Shown here: in pieces, positions 54,966 to 64,000 of the stretch
Position numbering within the stretch: the first letter of the stretch is position 1
Layout of the letters: every line of letters starts with the position of its first letter
NCBI GenBank assembly: GCA_002796995.1
Contig: PEKW01000002.1
Coordinates: 691,990-755,989, forward strand
DNA length: 64,000 bases
Direction: 5' to 3'
From: Rhizobium sp.
GTDB lineage: Bacteria > Pseudomonadota > Alphaproteobacteria > Rhizobiales > Rhizobiaceae
Notes under the pieces: generated by a model
The model's database searches: none
What the model was told of the DNA's origin: nothing
What the model saw: the letters and a program-made list of their open reading frames with translations, nothing else
Position numbers and translations under genes: made by a program

Positions 54966-55454
54966 ATGGTCTCAAAGATCCTCATCAGCGCATGCCTCCT
55001 GGGTCGCCCTGTGCGATATGATGGTAAGGGCAAGCCACTTCTCCATCCGGCCGTCGAGCGCTGGAAGATGGAAAGTCGCCTTGTGGGATTCTGTCCCGAG
55101 CAGGCAGGAGGATTGCCCACACCGCGCCCGCCGGCGGAGATCGAAAGCGGCATGACCGGCGAGGATGTGCTGGCGGGCCGCGCGCGGGTGCTTGAGGTTA
55201 CCGGTGGTGACGTGACGGCGGAGTTCGTGACCGGTGGCGAGAGGGCCGTGGCCTTCGCCCGTGCCCACGATTGCCGCTTTGCCCTGCTGGTCGACGGCAG
55301 CCCCTCCTGTGGCTCCGGCTTCATCTATGACGGAAGTTTTTCAGGACAGCGCCATCCCGGCTTTGGTGTCACGGCGGCGCTGATGCGGGCGGCCGGTATC
55401 GCGGTCTACTCCGATCGCGAAGTCGATGAGCTCGCCGCCTTACTGGAGCCCTGA
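54966..55454 (+). CDS. DUF523 family protein
   Basis: 162 residues. ILISACLLGRPVRYDG at the start, CPEQAGGLPTPRPPAEI and DGSPSCGSGFIYDG in the C-terminal part mark DUF523, a cytoplasmic family with conserved cysteines of unknown function. No signal peptide. It is divergent from the RHH gene and ends at a strong hairpin shared with the chemoreceptor gene. ATG 54966 has AGAGGG close upstream. Confidence 0.88.
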   Translation: MVSKILISACLLGRPVRYDGKGKPLLHPAVERWKMESRLVGFCPEQAGGLPTPRPPAEIESGMTGEDVLAGRARVLEVTGGDVTAEFVTGGERAVAFARAHDCRFALLVDGSPSCGSGFIYDGSFSGQRHPGFGVTAALMRAAGIAVYSDREVDELAALLEP

Positions 55455-55488
55455 GGTCGCAGCGCGAGCCGCGTTGTCCACCAACGAC

Positions 55489-55520
55489 GAACGCCGGGCT
55501 TTCGCCCGGCGTTCTGTTTT
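55489..55520. terminator. Bidirectional terminator DUF523 / chemoreceptor
   Basis: GAACGCCGGGC (55489-55499) pairs with GCCCGGCGTTC (55504-55514), loop TTTC, followed by a TGTTTT tail on the plus strand. It stops both the DUF523 and the convergent chemoreceptor transcripts. Confidence 0.8.
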
Positions 55521-55540
55521 CAGCGAGGTCTAGAAGGCGT

Positions 55541-57388
55541 TCAGCCGGCCATGCGCATCGGCTGGGCCACGCCGCCCGGCTGACCCGAACGGGCGCCGTT
55601 GGAAACCTTGAAGCCCCGGATCAGTTCCAGGAGATCGCCGGTGTCATTGGCCAGGACTTCGGCCGAGGCCGTCGTTTCCTCGGCCATGGCGGCATTCTGC
55701 TGCGTGGCGGTATCGAGCAGGTTGACGGCGCTGGAAATGCTGCGGAGCGTGGTGTCCTGTTCCTGGGCGCTGTGGGCGATCTTCGAGACGACGTCATTGG
55801 CGCGCTCGATCTGCCCGGAAATCCGCTTCAGCGCCTCGCCGGTCTGGGCGACGAGCTGAACGCCCTGGCTGACCTGCTCGGAGGAGCGGGAAATCTGCGT
55901 CTTGATCTCCTTGGCGGCTGCCGCCGAGCGCTGGGCGAGCTCGCGCACTTCCTGGGCGACGACGGCAAAACCCTTGCCGCTTTCGCCGGCGCGGGCCGCC
56001 TCGACGCCGGCATTCAGCGCCAGCAGGTTGGTCTGGAAGGCGATCTCGTCGATCACGCCGATGATCTTGGTGATTTCGGCCGACGAGTTCTCGATGCCGC
56101 TCATCGCGGCGATGGCGTGTTCAACGATCACATCGCTCTGGCGGGCTTCGTCGCTCACCGACTTGACCTGGCCGGCCGCCTCGCGCGCTCCGTCCGCGGT
56201 CTGGCGAACGGCAACCGTCAGCTCGTCGAGCGCCGCCGAGGTTTCTTCGAGGTTCGCGGCCTGGCGTTCGGTGCGCTGGGCGAGTTCGCCGGACGCGCGA
56301 CGGATTTCTTCCTTGCTCACCGCGATGTCGTTGCCCTTGAGATTGACCCGACCCATGGCCTCTTCAAGCCGGCCCAGCGCCTCGTTGAAGTTGTCGCGCA
56401 GTTCGGCATATTTCGGTCCGAGATCGGCGCAGCGGACCGTCAGGTCGCCATGCGCCAGCTGTTCCAGCGAGGCGCCGATCGTGGCGACGACGCGGGCCTG
56501 CTGGGCCGCCTCGGCCTGCTGCATCTCGACATTCTGCAGGCGCTCGGCGCCGATGGCCGCTTCCTGCAGGGCCTGGCGTTCGGCCATGGCATGGCGTTCG
56601 CGGATCTTCTCCTGTAGGGCCTTGGTGGCCGTCGCCATCATGCCGACTTCGTTGCGCATGTCGGTATGCGGAATGGCAATGCTGACATTTTCGTCCGCCA
56701 CGGCCTCGAGGGCGTCGTGGATGGCCTTGAGCGGTTGCGTGATGCCGCGGATGATGAACCAGGCGACCCCCAGGCCGATGGCGAAGATCACCAGGCCGAC
56801 CGACAGTACGCCGATCACATCCGCCATGATGGTGGCGTTGAGGTCATCGAGATAGGCACCTGTTCCGACCGTCATAGCCCAAGGCTCGAAGGCCAGAGCA
56901 TAGGCAACCTTCGGAAAGAGCTGGTCTTCCGCAAGGCCCGGCTTCGGCCACTCATATTCGGTCCAGCCGCCGCCGGCCCGGGCCTTCTTGATGATCTCGA
57001 CGAGAAACAGGTTGCCCGCCTTGTCCGCGACCTTGGAGAAGTTCTTGCCGACGCCCTTCTTCTCCGGATAGATGACCCGGTTGGCGTCATAGTCATAGCC
57101 AAAATAATAGCCGTCCGGAACGAAGCGCATGTCGTTGATGACATCATAGGCGGCGGTCTGGGCCTGCTCCCGGGTCATCTCGCCCTTGATTTCGAGCGCG
57201 TGGAAGCGGGCCAGCACCGAGATCGCGGTCTCGGTCTGGGTGCGCAACATGTCGTAGCGCTCCTTGTAGACGGCCGAGGCCGAAGCCCTGATCTGGAACG
57301 TGGTGGCGACGGCGAAGGCTGCCAGAAGCAGGCCTATGAGCACCATCAACTGTACGGAAATCCTGAGGTTCTTCATCGATTTGTCCAT
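55541..57388 (-). CDS. Methyl-accepting chemotaxis protein with single Cache domain
   Basis: 615 residues from ATG 57388 (ATG 57376 also possible). Membrane helix 1 (about 10-30), a periplasmic sCache-type sensor (about 33-190) with [17 protein letters not shown], membrane helix 2 (about 190-214) and HAMP (about 215-270). The signalling domain (about 345-590) contains the [20 protein letters not shown] tip, which docks CheA and CheW. There is no C-terminal CheR-binding pentapeptide. The signal is unknown; a small organic acid is a reasonable guess for sCache. It is the paralogue of the next receptor gene. Confidence 0.92.
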   Translation of the reverse strand: MDKSMKNLRISVQLMVLIGLLLAAFAVATTFQIRASASAVYKERYDMLRTQTETAISVLARFHALEIKGEMTREQAQTAAYDVINDMRFVPDGYYFGYDYDANRVIYPEKKGVGKNFSKVADKAGNLFLVEIIKKARAGGGWTEYEWPKPGLAEDQLFPKVAYALAFEPWAMTVGTGAYLDDLNATIMADVIGVLSVGLVIFAIGLGVAWFIIRGITQPLKAIHDALEAVADENVSIAIPHTDMRNEVGMMATATKALQEKIRERHAMAERQALQEAAIGAERLQNVEMQQAEAAQQARVVATIGASLEQLAHGDLTVRCADLGPKYAELRDNFNEALGRLEEAMGRVNLKGNDIAVSKEEIRRASGELAQRTERQAANLEETSAALDELTVAVRQTADGAREAAGQVKSVSDEARQSDVIVEHAIAAMSGIENSSAEITKIIGVIDEIAFQTNLLALNAGVEAARAGESGKGFAVVAQEVRELAQRSAAAAKEIKTQISRSSEQVSQGVQLVAQTGEALKRISGQIERANDVVSKIAHSAQEQDTTLRSISSAVNLLDTATQQNAAMAEETTASAEVLANDTGDLLELIRGFKVSNGARSGQPGGVAQPMRMAG

Positions 57389-57503
57389 GACTGGATAAAA
57401 GGCTTGGCCGGCTCGGAACGGCGCGCGGCCACGCGGACGGAAAAGTGGCGCTTCATGCCCAGGCTATTGCTGCATCGCAATATGGAGATTGATGGTTCTA
57501 CGA

Positions 57504-57514
57504 AAACCCATAAA
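57504..57514 (-). promoter_or_regulatory. Motif upstream of the first chemoreceptor gene
   Basis: AAACCCATAAA (plus strand), 116 bases from the start codon. A near copy, AAACCCGTAAA, lies 117 bases from the start of the paralogous gene (59583-59593). The region around it is AT-rich. Probably a shared activator or promoter element. Confidence 0.45.
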
Positions 57515-57573
57515 GAAATACTAAAATTGAATATATTACTGCGAAATCTTCTGGTTGATCGGTCCGCAAAATG

Positions 57574-57609
57574 ACAAAGGCCGCCGGAGTTTCCTCCGGC
57601 GGCCTTTGT
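57574..57609 (-). terminator. Terminator of the second chemoreceptor gene
   Basis: A 16-bp stem (57574-57589 with 57594-57609) with loop TTTC, rich in GC in the middle (GGCCGCCGG/CCGGCGGCC). It lies 18 bases beyond the stop of the second chemoreceptor gene. Confidence 0.8.
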
Positions 57610-57627
57610 TGTTTGGTATCGTTTGCC

Positions 57628-59466
57628 TCAGCTGGCGCGACGCATCTGCTGGGCCATGCCGCCGAGCGAAGAGGCGGACTGCGATGCGCCCGAGACGCGG
57701 AAGCTGCGGATCAGGTTCAGCAGTTCTTCGGTGTCGCTGGCGAGCGCCTCGGCCGAAGCCGTGGTCTCCTCGGCCATGGCCGCATTGTGCTGGGTCGCCG
57801 CGTCGAGCTGGTTCATCGACGACGAGATCGAGCGCAGCGTGGTGTCCTGTTCGGAAGCCGAGTGGGCGATCTTGGTGACGATGTCGCTCGCCGCCTTGAT
57901 CTGGTCGGAGATGCGCTTCAGCGCCTCGCCGGCTTCGCCGACCAGCTGCACGCCGTTCTGCACCTGCGAGGACGACTTGGAGATCTGTTCCTTGATCTCC
58001 TTGGCGGCTGCGGCCGAACGCTGGGCGAGTTCGCGCACTTCCTGGGCGACGACGGCAAAGCCCTTGCCGCTTTCGCCGGCGCGTGCCGCCTCGACGCCTG
58101 CATTCAGCGCCAGCAGGTTGGTCTGGAAGGCGATCTCGTCGATCACGCCGATGATCTTGGTGATCTCGGCCGAGGACTGCTCGATGCCGCTCATGGCGCC
58201 GATCGCCTGGGCGACGACGGCGTCGGAACGCGAGGCTTCGGTGCTGACCGAGGTGACGCGCTTGGCGGCTTCATGGGCGCCTTCCGCCGTCTGGCGGACT
58301 GCGACGGTCAGCTCGTCGAGAGCCGCCGAGGTTTCCTCCAGGTTGGCCGCCTGGCGCTCGGTGCGCTGCGACAGTTCGTTGGAGGCGCGGCGGATCTCTT
58401 CCTTCGAGCCCGAAATGTCGACGCCCTTGGCATTGACCTTGGCCATGGCGGCCTCGAGATGGGACAGCGCATCGTTGAAGTTGTCGCGAAGTGCTGCATA
58501 TTTCGGGCCGAGTTCGCCGCAACGTACGGTCAGGTCGCCGCGGGCCAGTTCTTCGAGGGCGGCACCGATGGTGGTGACGACGCGAGCCTGCTGGGCGGCT
58601 TCCGCCTGCTGCATCTCGGCATTCTGGTTGCGCTCGGCATCCAGCTCGCGGGACTGCTCTTCCTGGCGGCGTGCCATGGCATGGCGTTCGCGCACCTTCT
58701 CCTGCAGCGCCTTGGTGGCCTTGGCCATCATGCCGACTTCGTTGCTCATGTCGGTGTGCGGAATGGCGATCGCCACGTTCTCTTCGGCAACGGCCTCGAG
58801 CGCGTCGTGGATGGCGGTGAGCGGCTTGGTGATGCCGTTGATGATGAAGTAGGCGGCGATCAGGCCAAGCACGACGACGGCGCCGCCGATCATCACGGCC
58901 TTCCAGATCATCGCATTGATCTTCAGCTGCAGGTCGTCGATGTAGACGCCGGTGCCGACCACGATCTTCCAGGGTTCATAGGCCTGGCTGTAGGCTGCCT
59001 TGAGGAAGACGTCGCCGCCCGGGTTGGTCGGCTTTTCCCAGTAGTATTCGGTAATGCCGCCGCCCTTCTGCGCCTTCTCGATCATCTCTTCGCGGAAGAG
59101 GTTGCCCATCTTGTCGGGCTGGCCCTTCTGCGCAAGGCCGACCTGCTTCTGCACGGGGTGGAAGACCATGGTGACGTCATAGTCGAGACCGAACAGATAG
59201 CCGTTCGGCTCGTACTTGATCGAGGTGAGAGTCTTGAAGGCCTGTGCCTTGGCCTCCTCCTGGCTCATCTCGCCCGCCTTCACCCGTTCCTCATAGCCCT
59301 TGATGATGGCGATGCCGGATTCCACCTGCGAACGCAGCATGTCGTAGCGCTCGGCATAGATGGAGTCGGATGCGGTCTTGATCTGGAAGTAGGTTGCTAC
59401 GCCGAAGGCGACCATCAAGGCGCCGATCAGCAGAAAGAGTTGGTGGGAAATACGCAGATTCTTCAT
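57628..59466 (-). CDS. Methyl-accepting chemotaxis protein with single Cache domain (paralogue)
   Basis: 612 residues. Same architecture as the neighbouring receptor: TM1 (about 8-28), sCache sensor (about 30-190) containing [18 protein letters not shown]2 (about 190-213), HAMP and a signalling domain nearly identical in the tip region. The C-terminal domains differ at only a few residues per ten while the sensors differ more, which is the expected pattern after tandem duplication and ligand divergence. No pentapeptide tail. Its upstream motif matches that of the other receptor. Confidence 0.92.
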   Translation of the reverse strand: MKNLRISHQLFLLIGALMVAFGVATYFQIKTASDSIYAERYDMLRSQVESGIAIIKGYEERVKAGEMSQEEAKAQAFKTLTSIKYEPNGYLFGLDYDVTMVFHPVQKQVGLAQKGQPDKMGNLFREEMIEKAQKGGGITEYYWEKPTNPGGDVFLKAAYSQAYEPWKIVVGTGVYIDDLQLKINAMIWKAVMIGGAVVVLGLIAAYFIINGITKPLTAIHDALEAVAEENVAIAIPHTDMSNEVGMMAKATKALQEKVRERHAMARRQEEQSRELDAERNQNAEMQQAEAAQQARVVTTIGAALEELARGDLTVRCGELGPKYAALRDNFNDALSHLEAAMAKVNAKGVDISGSKEEIRRASNELSQRTERQAANLEETSAALDELTVAVRQTAEGAHEAAKRVTSVSTEASRSDAVVAQAIGAMSGIEQSSAEITKIIGVIDEIAFQTNLLALNAGVEAARAGESGKGFAVVAQEVRELAQRSAAAAKEIKEQISKSSSQVQNGVQLVGEAGEALKRISDQIKAASDIVTKIAHSASEQDTTLRSISSSMNQLDAATQHNAAMAEETTASAEALASDTEELLNLIRSFRVSGASQSASSLGGMAQQMRRAS

Positions 59467-59914
59467 AGGTCCTCGCTCAATCGAATGATCCGGTCGGTGT
59501 CCTACCGATCCTGCGAGGTGGAGTTGCGCTCGCGAGCGTATGCATCATGCTGCTACCGGGGTTATATCGGCACATTGCGATGAAACCCGTAAAATTTGAT
59601 TTATTGACCGGCGACTACAAATGAACCCCAATAATTTATAGTAAAATAGTATCAACTGGTACCGCGCGGAAAGCGCGTAAGAACATGCGTATTTACGGAT
59701 AAATCGCAGGGTTGCGGCGGGTGCGCTCGGCAATCGATTTGATGCCCCTGCTCGCGCCCAAGTGCCCGCTGTCTCTGCACCCCTTATTCGCGAGTTTGCC
59801 CTCTTTCAACGCAAACGCCCCGGCATGGCCGAGGCGTTTGTCCCGCTTTCCAGCGGAAGGCCCGCGCAGCCCGGATCGTATGGCTGGGTTGGGGCAGGGA
59901 AGGGGCGCGCGTGC
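59467..59914. other. Intergenic region chemoreceptor / HPE1-like gene
   Basis: 448 bases. It holds the promoter region and motif of the second chemoreceptor gene (59583-59593), an AT-rich stretch (59573-59700), and a hairpin CAAACGCC/GGCGTTTG (59812-59819 and 59833-59840) whose role is unclear. ORFs here look non-coding. Confidence 0.5.
59583..59593 (-). promoter_or_regulatory. Motif upstream of the second chemoreceptor gene
   Basis: AAACCCGTAAA (plus strand), 117 bases from the start codon; see the matching site at 57504-57514. Confidence 0.45.
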
Positions 59915-60391
59915 TCAGTTGAGGCGCAGTTCGTAGGTCGTCACATCGAGCGGCTTTGCGGCCGTGGGGTCGGTCAGCATCGCCTTGACCGGTGCGCCGG
60001 CCGTGCCGCCGGAGACCGCAGCCGTGGTGGCTTGGACGTCGATGCCGTCGTCAGGCACCGACGCTGCCGCGGCGATCACGCTGCCATCGGTGCTCCAGCC
60101 CTCGGCCTTGCTGATGAAGACGACCGGCGAGCCGCCGAGCCAGGATTCGGTCCGCCGCAACTTGCTCTCCCCGTCGATCTCGACGATCTCGGCGGCCTGA
60201 GTTCCCGGCGCGATCTGCGGCACCTTGTAGGCCTTCTTGTCCTCAACCACCTTGAGCGGCGGGCAGGTGGTGCAGTTCACGACGAGAATGCTGGCGCCCC
60301 TCGCCGGCGCGGAGCCGACGATCTCGATCGACGAGGCAAGAGCCGGGCCGGTCACGGCCAGGAATGCTGCAGTGAGAAGTAGGTGGCGCAT
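59915..60391 (-). CDS. Exported protein, HPE1-like domain
   Basis: 158 residues. A Sec signal peptide (about 1-19, ending ALA) is followed by IEIVGSAPARGASILVVNCTTCPPLK with a CxxC pair (Cys40, Cys43), and LRRTESWLGGSPVVFISK. I recall this pattern as the HPE1-like family in Rhizobiaceae, which is named after a plant-virulence effector of enterobacteria; the name is not evidence of virulence. Function unknown. The role of the thiol pair (disulfide or metal) is inference. It is transcribed alone from purD's left side. Confidence 0.7.
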   Translation of the reverse strand: MRHLLLTAAFLAVTGPALASSIEIVGSAPARGASILVVNCTTCPPLKVVEDKKAYKVPQIAPGTQAAEIVEIDGESKLRRTESWLGGSPVVFISKAEGWSTDGSVIAAAASVPDDGIDVQATTAAVSGGTAGAPVKAMLTDPTAAKPLDVTTYELRLN

Positions 60392-60515
60392 CGCGAACTC
60401 TCCGAATTGCTTTCACGCAGAGTTTTACCCGCGGAGTCTTGCGATCCGGTCAGATCGATCGGTCAAATTTTACCGATCTCGGCCTTTTTTGTCGGTTTTC
60501 GGGACGTTTACGGCG

Positions 60516-61781
60516 TCAATCGCGGCCGATGGCGCGCCAGCCGATGTCGCGGCGGCAGAAGCCGTTGTCCCATTCGACCTGGTCGACCAGCCGATAGGCG
60601 GCCGCCTGGGCTTCCGCCACGCTTGAACCGAGCGCGGTGGCGTTGAGCACGCGCCCGCCGGTCGCCACCAGCTGGTGATCCTTCTGCGCCGTGCCGGCGT
60701 GAAAGACCTTGGCCTTGTCCGTCGCATCCGGCAGCGAACGGATCGGCGTGTTCTTGTCGTAAGCGCCGGGATAGCCCTTGGAGGCCAGCACCACGGTCAG
60801 CGCCGTCTCGTCGCGCCATTCCGCCGAAACCCGGTCCAGCGTGCCGGTCGCGGTCGCATGCAGCAGCGCCAGCAGGTCGCTTTCCAGCCGCATCATCAGC
60901 ACCTGGCATTCCGGATCGCCGAAGCGGACATTGTATTCGATCAGTTCCGGACCCTTCTGCGTGATCATCAGGCCGGCGAAGAACACGCCGGAAAAGGGCG
61001 TGCCCATCTCCGCCATGCCGCGCATGGTCGGCTCGATGATCTCCTTCATCGTGCGCTCGACCAGTTCCGGGGTCATCACCGGCGCCGGTGAATAGGCGCC
61101 CATGCCGCCGGTGTTCGGGCCCGTGTCGCCGTCGCCGACGCGCTTGTGGTCCTGGGCGGTCGCGAGCGGCAGAAGCGTCTTGCCGTCGCACAGGCAGAAG
61201 AAGCTAGCTTCCTCGCCGTCGAGAAAGGCCTCGACCACGACCTCGGCGCCGGCTTCGCCAAACGCGCCCTCGAAGCAGTCATCGATGGCGGAAAGCGCCT
61301 CCTCGACGGTCATCGCCACGGTCACGCCCTTGCCGGCGGCAAGTCCGTCGGCCTTGATGACGATCGGCGCGCCCTGGGCGCGGACATAGGCCTTGGCCTT
61401 CGGCGCATTGTTGAAGCGCTGGTAGGCGCCGGTCGGGATGTCGTAGCGGGCGCAGAGATCCTTGGTGAAGCCCTTGGAACCCTCGAGCTGGGCGGCGGCG
61501 GCCGACGGGCCGAACACGGCAAAGCCCTCGGCACGCAGCCGGTCGGCGAGGCCGGCGACGAGCGGCGCTTCCGGCCCGACGACGACGAATTCGATGTCGT
61601 GGCCGCGACAGAAAGCGAGGATCGCCTCGTGGTCGTCGCCGCTGATCGGAACGAGTTCGGCATGATCGGCAATGCCGGGATTGCCCGGCGCGGCGTAGAG
61701 CGTCGTCAGCCAGGGCGATTGGGCGATTTTCCAGGCCAGTGCGTGCTCGCGTCCGCCCGAACCGATCAACAGAACCTTCAT
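60516..61781 (-). CDS. purD: Phosphoribosylamine-glycine ligase
   Basis: 421 residues from ATG 61781. ATP-grasp enzyme of purine synthesis that joins glycine to phosphoribosylamine. [16 protein letters not shown] at the start, the ATP-grasp core and [14 protein letters not shown] near residue 240 are standard. The in-frame extension to 61844 has no homology and no ribosome-binding site. It diverges from tex across 166 bases. Confidence 0.96.
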   Translation of the reverse strand: MKVLLIGSGGREHALAWKIAQSPWLTTLYAAPGNPGIADHAELVPISGDDHEAILAFCRGHDIEFVVVGPEAPLVAGLADRLRAEGFAVFGPSAAAAQLEGSKGFTKDLCARYDIPTGAYQRFNNAPKAKAYVRAQGAPIVIKADGLAAGKGVTVAMTVEEALSAIDDCFEGAFGEAGAEVVVEAFLDGEEASFFCLCDGKTLLPLATAQDHKRVGDGDTGPNTGGMGAYSPAPVMTPELVERTMKEIIEPTMRGMAEMGTPFSGVFFAGLMITQKGPELIEYNVRFGDPECQVLMMRLESDLLALLHATATGTLDRVSAEWRDETALTVVLASKGYPGAYDKNTPIRSLPDATDKAKVFHAGTAQKDHQLVATGGRVLNATALGSSVAEAQAAAYRLVDQVEWDNGFCRRDIGWRAIGRD

Positions 61782-61947
61782 AGCCCGACCTCCGAATGCC
61801 TTGGGATTAGCTGCGCGGTTAAGGGCAGGGGCCGGAAAGGTCAAGAAAAAACCCGGAACCTCTGCATTCCTGTGGAGCGGCGGCGCGATTTCTTGCCTTC
61901 GGCGCAGCCGCCGCTATGGTCGCCGCTCGCAAATCTGGAGATTACCC

Positions 61948-64000
61948 ATGGCCGACGACATCAAATCCATCGCCGCGATCATCGCCTCCGAGGTCAATGC
62001 CCGCCATGAGCAGGTGATCGCCGCCGTGGAACTGCTGGACGGCGGTGCGACCGTGCCCTTCATCGCCCGTTACCGCAAGGAAGTGACCGGCGGCCTCGAT
62101 GACACCCAACTGCGCAATCTCGCCGAACGCCTGACCTATCTGCGCGAGCTCGGCGCCCGCCGCAAGGCGATCGTGGAATCGATCACCTCGCAGGGCAAGA
62201 TGACCGACGAGCTGATGGGCAAGATCTTCAAGGTCGCCACCAAGGCCGAGCTCGAAGACATCTACCTGCCCTTCAAGCCGAAGCGCCGTACCCGCGCCGA
62301 GATCGCCCGCGAAAAGGGATTGCAGCCGCTGGCCGATGCGATCTGGGCCAATCGGACTGCCGATCCGGCCAAGCTTGCCGAAGCGTACATCAGCTCCGAG
62401 GTGCCGGACGTGAAGGCAGCACTCGAAGGCGCCCGCGACATCGTCGCCGAGGCGATCTCGGAAAATGCCGACCTGATCGGCCGGCTGCGCAACGACATGA
62501 AGGACCGCGCCATTCTCTATTCCAAGGTGGTCGACGGCAAGGAGCAGGCAGGCGAGAAGTTCGCCGACTATTTCGCCCATTCCGAACGCTGGGCGACCGT
62601 TCCCGGCCACCGGGCGCTGGCCATGCTGCGCGGTTGGAACGAGGAGATGCTGACGCTGTCGATCGAGGTCGACAAGGACGATCCGTCGCCGGTCAAGCCG
62701 GCCCAGCGCACCATCGCGCTCGCTTACGACATCTCCGGCAAGGGACCGGCCGACCAGTGGCTCATGGAAGTGGCCGGCTGGACCTGGCGTGTGAAGCTTT
62801 CCGTATCGCTGTCGCTCGACCTGATGCGCGACCTGCGTGAGCGGGCCGAGGAAGAAGCCATCCACGTCTTCGCCCGCAATCTGAAGGACTTGCTGCTCGC
62901 GGCCCCCGCCGGCTCGCGCCCGACCATGGGGCTCGATCCGGGCATCCGCACCGGCGTCAAGGTCGCGGTGGTCGACGGCACCGGCAAGGTGCTGGAGACC
63001 ACCACCGTCTATCCCTTCCCGCCGAAGAACGACATTCGCGGCACCCAGGCCGAGCTTGCCGCGCTGATCCGCAAGCACAAGATCGAGCTGGTCTCCATCG
63101 GTAACGGCACCGGCAGCCGCGAGACCGAACGACTGGTCGCCGACATGCTGGCACAGTTTCCGGCAACGGCCCCGAAGCCGACCAAGGTCATCGTCTCGGA
63201 AGCCGGCGCCTCGGTCTATTCGGCCTCGGAAACCGCCGCCAAGGAGTTTCCCGGCCTCGACGTGTCGCTGCGCGGCGCCGTCTCGATCGCCCGCCGCCTG
63301 CAGGATCCGCTCGCCGAACTGGTCAAGATCGAGCCGAAGTCGATCGGCGTCGGCCAGTACCAGCATGACGTCGACCAGGGCCGGCTCGGCCGCTCGCTCG
63401 ATGCCGTGGTCGAAGACGCGGTGAACGCCGTCGGCGTCGATCTCAACACGGCTTCGGTCCCCCTTCTCGCCCGCGTCTCCGGCCTTGGCAGCTCGATCGC
63501 CGAAGCCATCGTCACGCACCGCGACGAGACCGGCCCCTTCCAGAGCCGCAAGGATCTCCTCAAGGTTCCGCGGCTTGGCGCCCGCACTTTCGAGCAATGC
63601 GCCGGCTTCCTGCGCATCCCGAACGGCAAGGAGCCGCTTGACGCCTCCTCGGTTCACCCCGAGGCCTATGGCGTGGCGAAGAAGATCGTCGCCGCCTGCG
63701 GTCGCGACCTGCGGACGCTGATGGGCGATAGCGCCACCCTGAAGGGCCTCGATCCGAAAAGGTTCATCGACGAGCAGTTCGGCCTGCCGACCGTCAAGGA
63801 CATCATCGCCGAGCTGGAAAAGCCCGGCCGCGACCCGCGCCCGAGCTTCAAGACCGCCACCTTCGCCGACGGCGTGGACGAGATCACCGACCTGAAGCCC
63901 GGCATGCTGCTCGAAGGAACTGTCACCAACGTCGCCGCCTTCGGCGCCTTCGTCGATATCGGCGTGCATCAGGACGGCCTCGTGCACGTCTCCCAGCTCG
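61948..64000 (+). CDS. tex: Transcription accessory protein Tex, 3' end cut by window
   Basis: 684 codons visible from ATG 61948 (GGAG 8 bases upstream); the frame is open to the last base. The N-terminal Tex domain (about 1-320) begins [17 protein letters not shown], with [15 protein letters not shown]. The YqgF/RNase H-like domain (about 325-460) has [14 protein letters not shown], a helix-hairpin-helix segment follows (about 490-560), and the S1 RNA-binding domain begins near 650 ([18 protein letters not shown]). Tex is an RNA-binding protein that helps RNA polymerase recover from stalls and influences gene expression. About 80-90 residues should lie beyond the window. Confidence 0.96.
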   Translation, partial: MADDIKSIAAIIASEVNARHEQVIAAVELLDGGATVPFIARYRKEVTGGLDDTQLRNLAERLTYLRELGARRKAIVESITSQGKMTDELMGKIFKVATKAELEDIYLPFKPKRRTRAEIAREKGLQPLADAIWANRTADPAKLAEAYISSEVPDVKAALEGARDIVAEAISENADLIGRLRNDMKDRAILYSKVVDGKEQAGEKFADYFAHSERWATVPGHRALAMLRGWNEEMLTLSIEVDKDDPSPVKPAQRTIALAYDISGKGPADQWLMEVAGWTWRVKLSVSLSLDLMRDLRERAEEEAIHVFARNLKDLLLAAPAGSRPTMGLDPGIRTGVKVAVVDGTGKVLETTTVYPFPPKNDIRGTQAELAALIRKHKIELVSIGNGTGSRETERLVADMLAQFPATAPKPTKVIVSEAGASVYSASETAAKEFPGLDVSLRGAVSIARRLQDPLAELVKIEPKSIGVGQYQHDVDQGRLGRSLDAVVEDAVNAVGVDLNTASVPLLARVSGLGSSIAEAIVTHRDETGPFQSRKDLLKVPRLGARTFEQCAGFLRIPNGKEPLDASSVHPEAYGVAKKIVAACGRDLRTLMGDSATLKGLDPKRFIDEQFGLPTVKDIIAELEKPGRDPRPSFKTATFADGVDEITDLKPGMLLEGTVTNVAAFGAFVDIGVHQDGLVHVSQL

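Noticed and set aside
61942..63987. Minus-strand frame of 681 codons antisense to tex
   Set aside because: tex on the plus strand is a strong family match over the same stretch; the antisense frame has no domain.

Overview
The window is a GC-rich, densely packed bacterial chromosome segment of housekeeping character. It looks like a member of the Rhizobiaceae (Alphaproteobacteria, Hyphomicrobiales; Rhizobium/Agrobacterium/Ensifer-like). Pointers are a separate F0 ATP synthase operon with paired b' and b subunits, an LpxK-DUF2093-MutL order, DUF4170 next to WaaA, an alphaproteobacterial LexA box (GAAC-N7-GAAC), a CtrA-type box (TTAA-N7-TTAA), a FixK/FNR box, and protein families that read as rhizobial. 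The genus assignment is inference. I see no rRNA, tRNA, CRISPR array, insertion sequence or prophage.

Layout. 1-5.2 kb: ileS (5' end outside the window), a lipoprotein, an SSAT-like acetyltransferase and a membrane diguanylate cyclase. 5.2-9.2 kb: tadA, a long-tailed rluB-type pseudouridine synthase, rsmD (RNA modification) and a patatin-like protein. 9.2-19.1 kb: a KefB-type antiporter, pmbA, an IMPase-family phosphatase, DUF4170, the Kdo/lipid A genes waaA and lpxK with a HAD phosphatase between them, DUF2093 and mutL. 19.1-25.5 kb: signalling (a kinase-less PAS/REC protein behind a CtrA box, a GGDEF-EAL protein, a LuxR solo) plus a PRC-barrel protein and an SMP-30 hydrolase. 26-32 kb: Mrp, Hsp20 behind a FixK/FNR box, a CorA-like channel, Kup and a SleB-type hydrolase.

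32.3-36 kb: atpI-atpB-atpE-atpF'-atpF, then rnhB in the opposite orientation. 36-42 kb: a radical SAM (SplB-like) gene and a glycosyltransferase gene diverging from a LexA box, then ispE, a TPR-LysM protein and a long-chain polyprenyl diphosphate synthase. 42-46 kb: DUF2007, a TrmN6-like methyltransferase, an S49 peptidase, then two convergent toxin-antitoxin pairs (mazEF and parDE). 46-54 kb: glyQ and glyS, which encode the two subunits of one enzyme but lie 4.8 kb apart, with DUF4328, lemA, an EPSP synthase and a DUF2207 protein between them. 54-60 kb: a ribbon-helix-helix regulator with an SRPBCC protein, DUF523, two tandem chemoreceptors and an HPE1-like secreted protein. 60.5-64 kb: purD and the 5' part of tex, cut by the window end.

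The most interesting signals are not a new named system. They are: internal patches of foreign-looking codon usage in two aminoacyl-tRNA synthetase genes (ileS and glyS); well-placed LexA, FixK/FNR and CtrA sites that give concrete regulatory predictions; a self-contained RHH-SRPBCC module whose palindromic operator overlaps its own -10; tandem chemoreceptor genes sharing a short motif at the same distance from their starts; and period-length repeats in the tails of RluB and ATP synthase b'.
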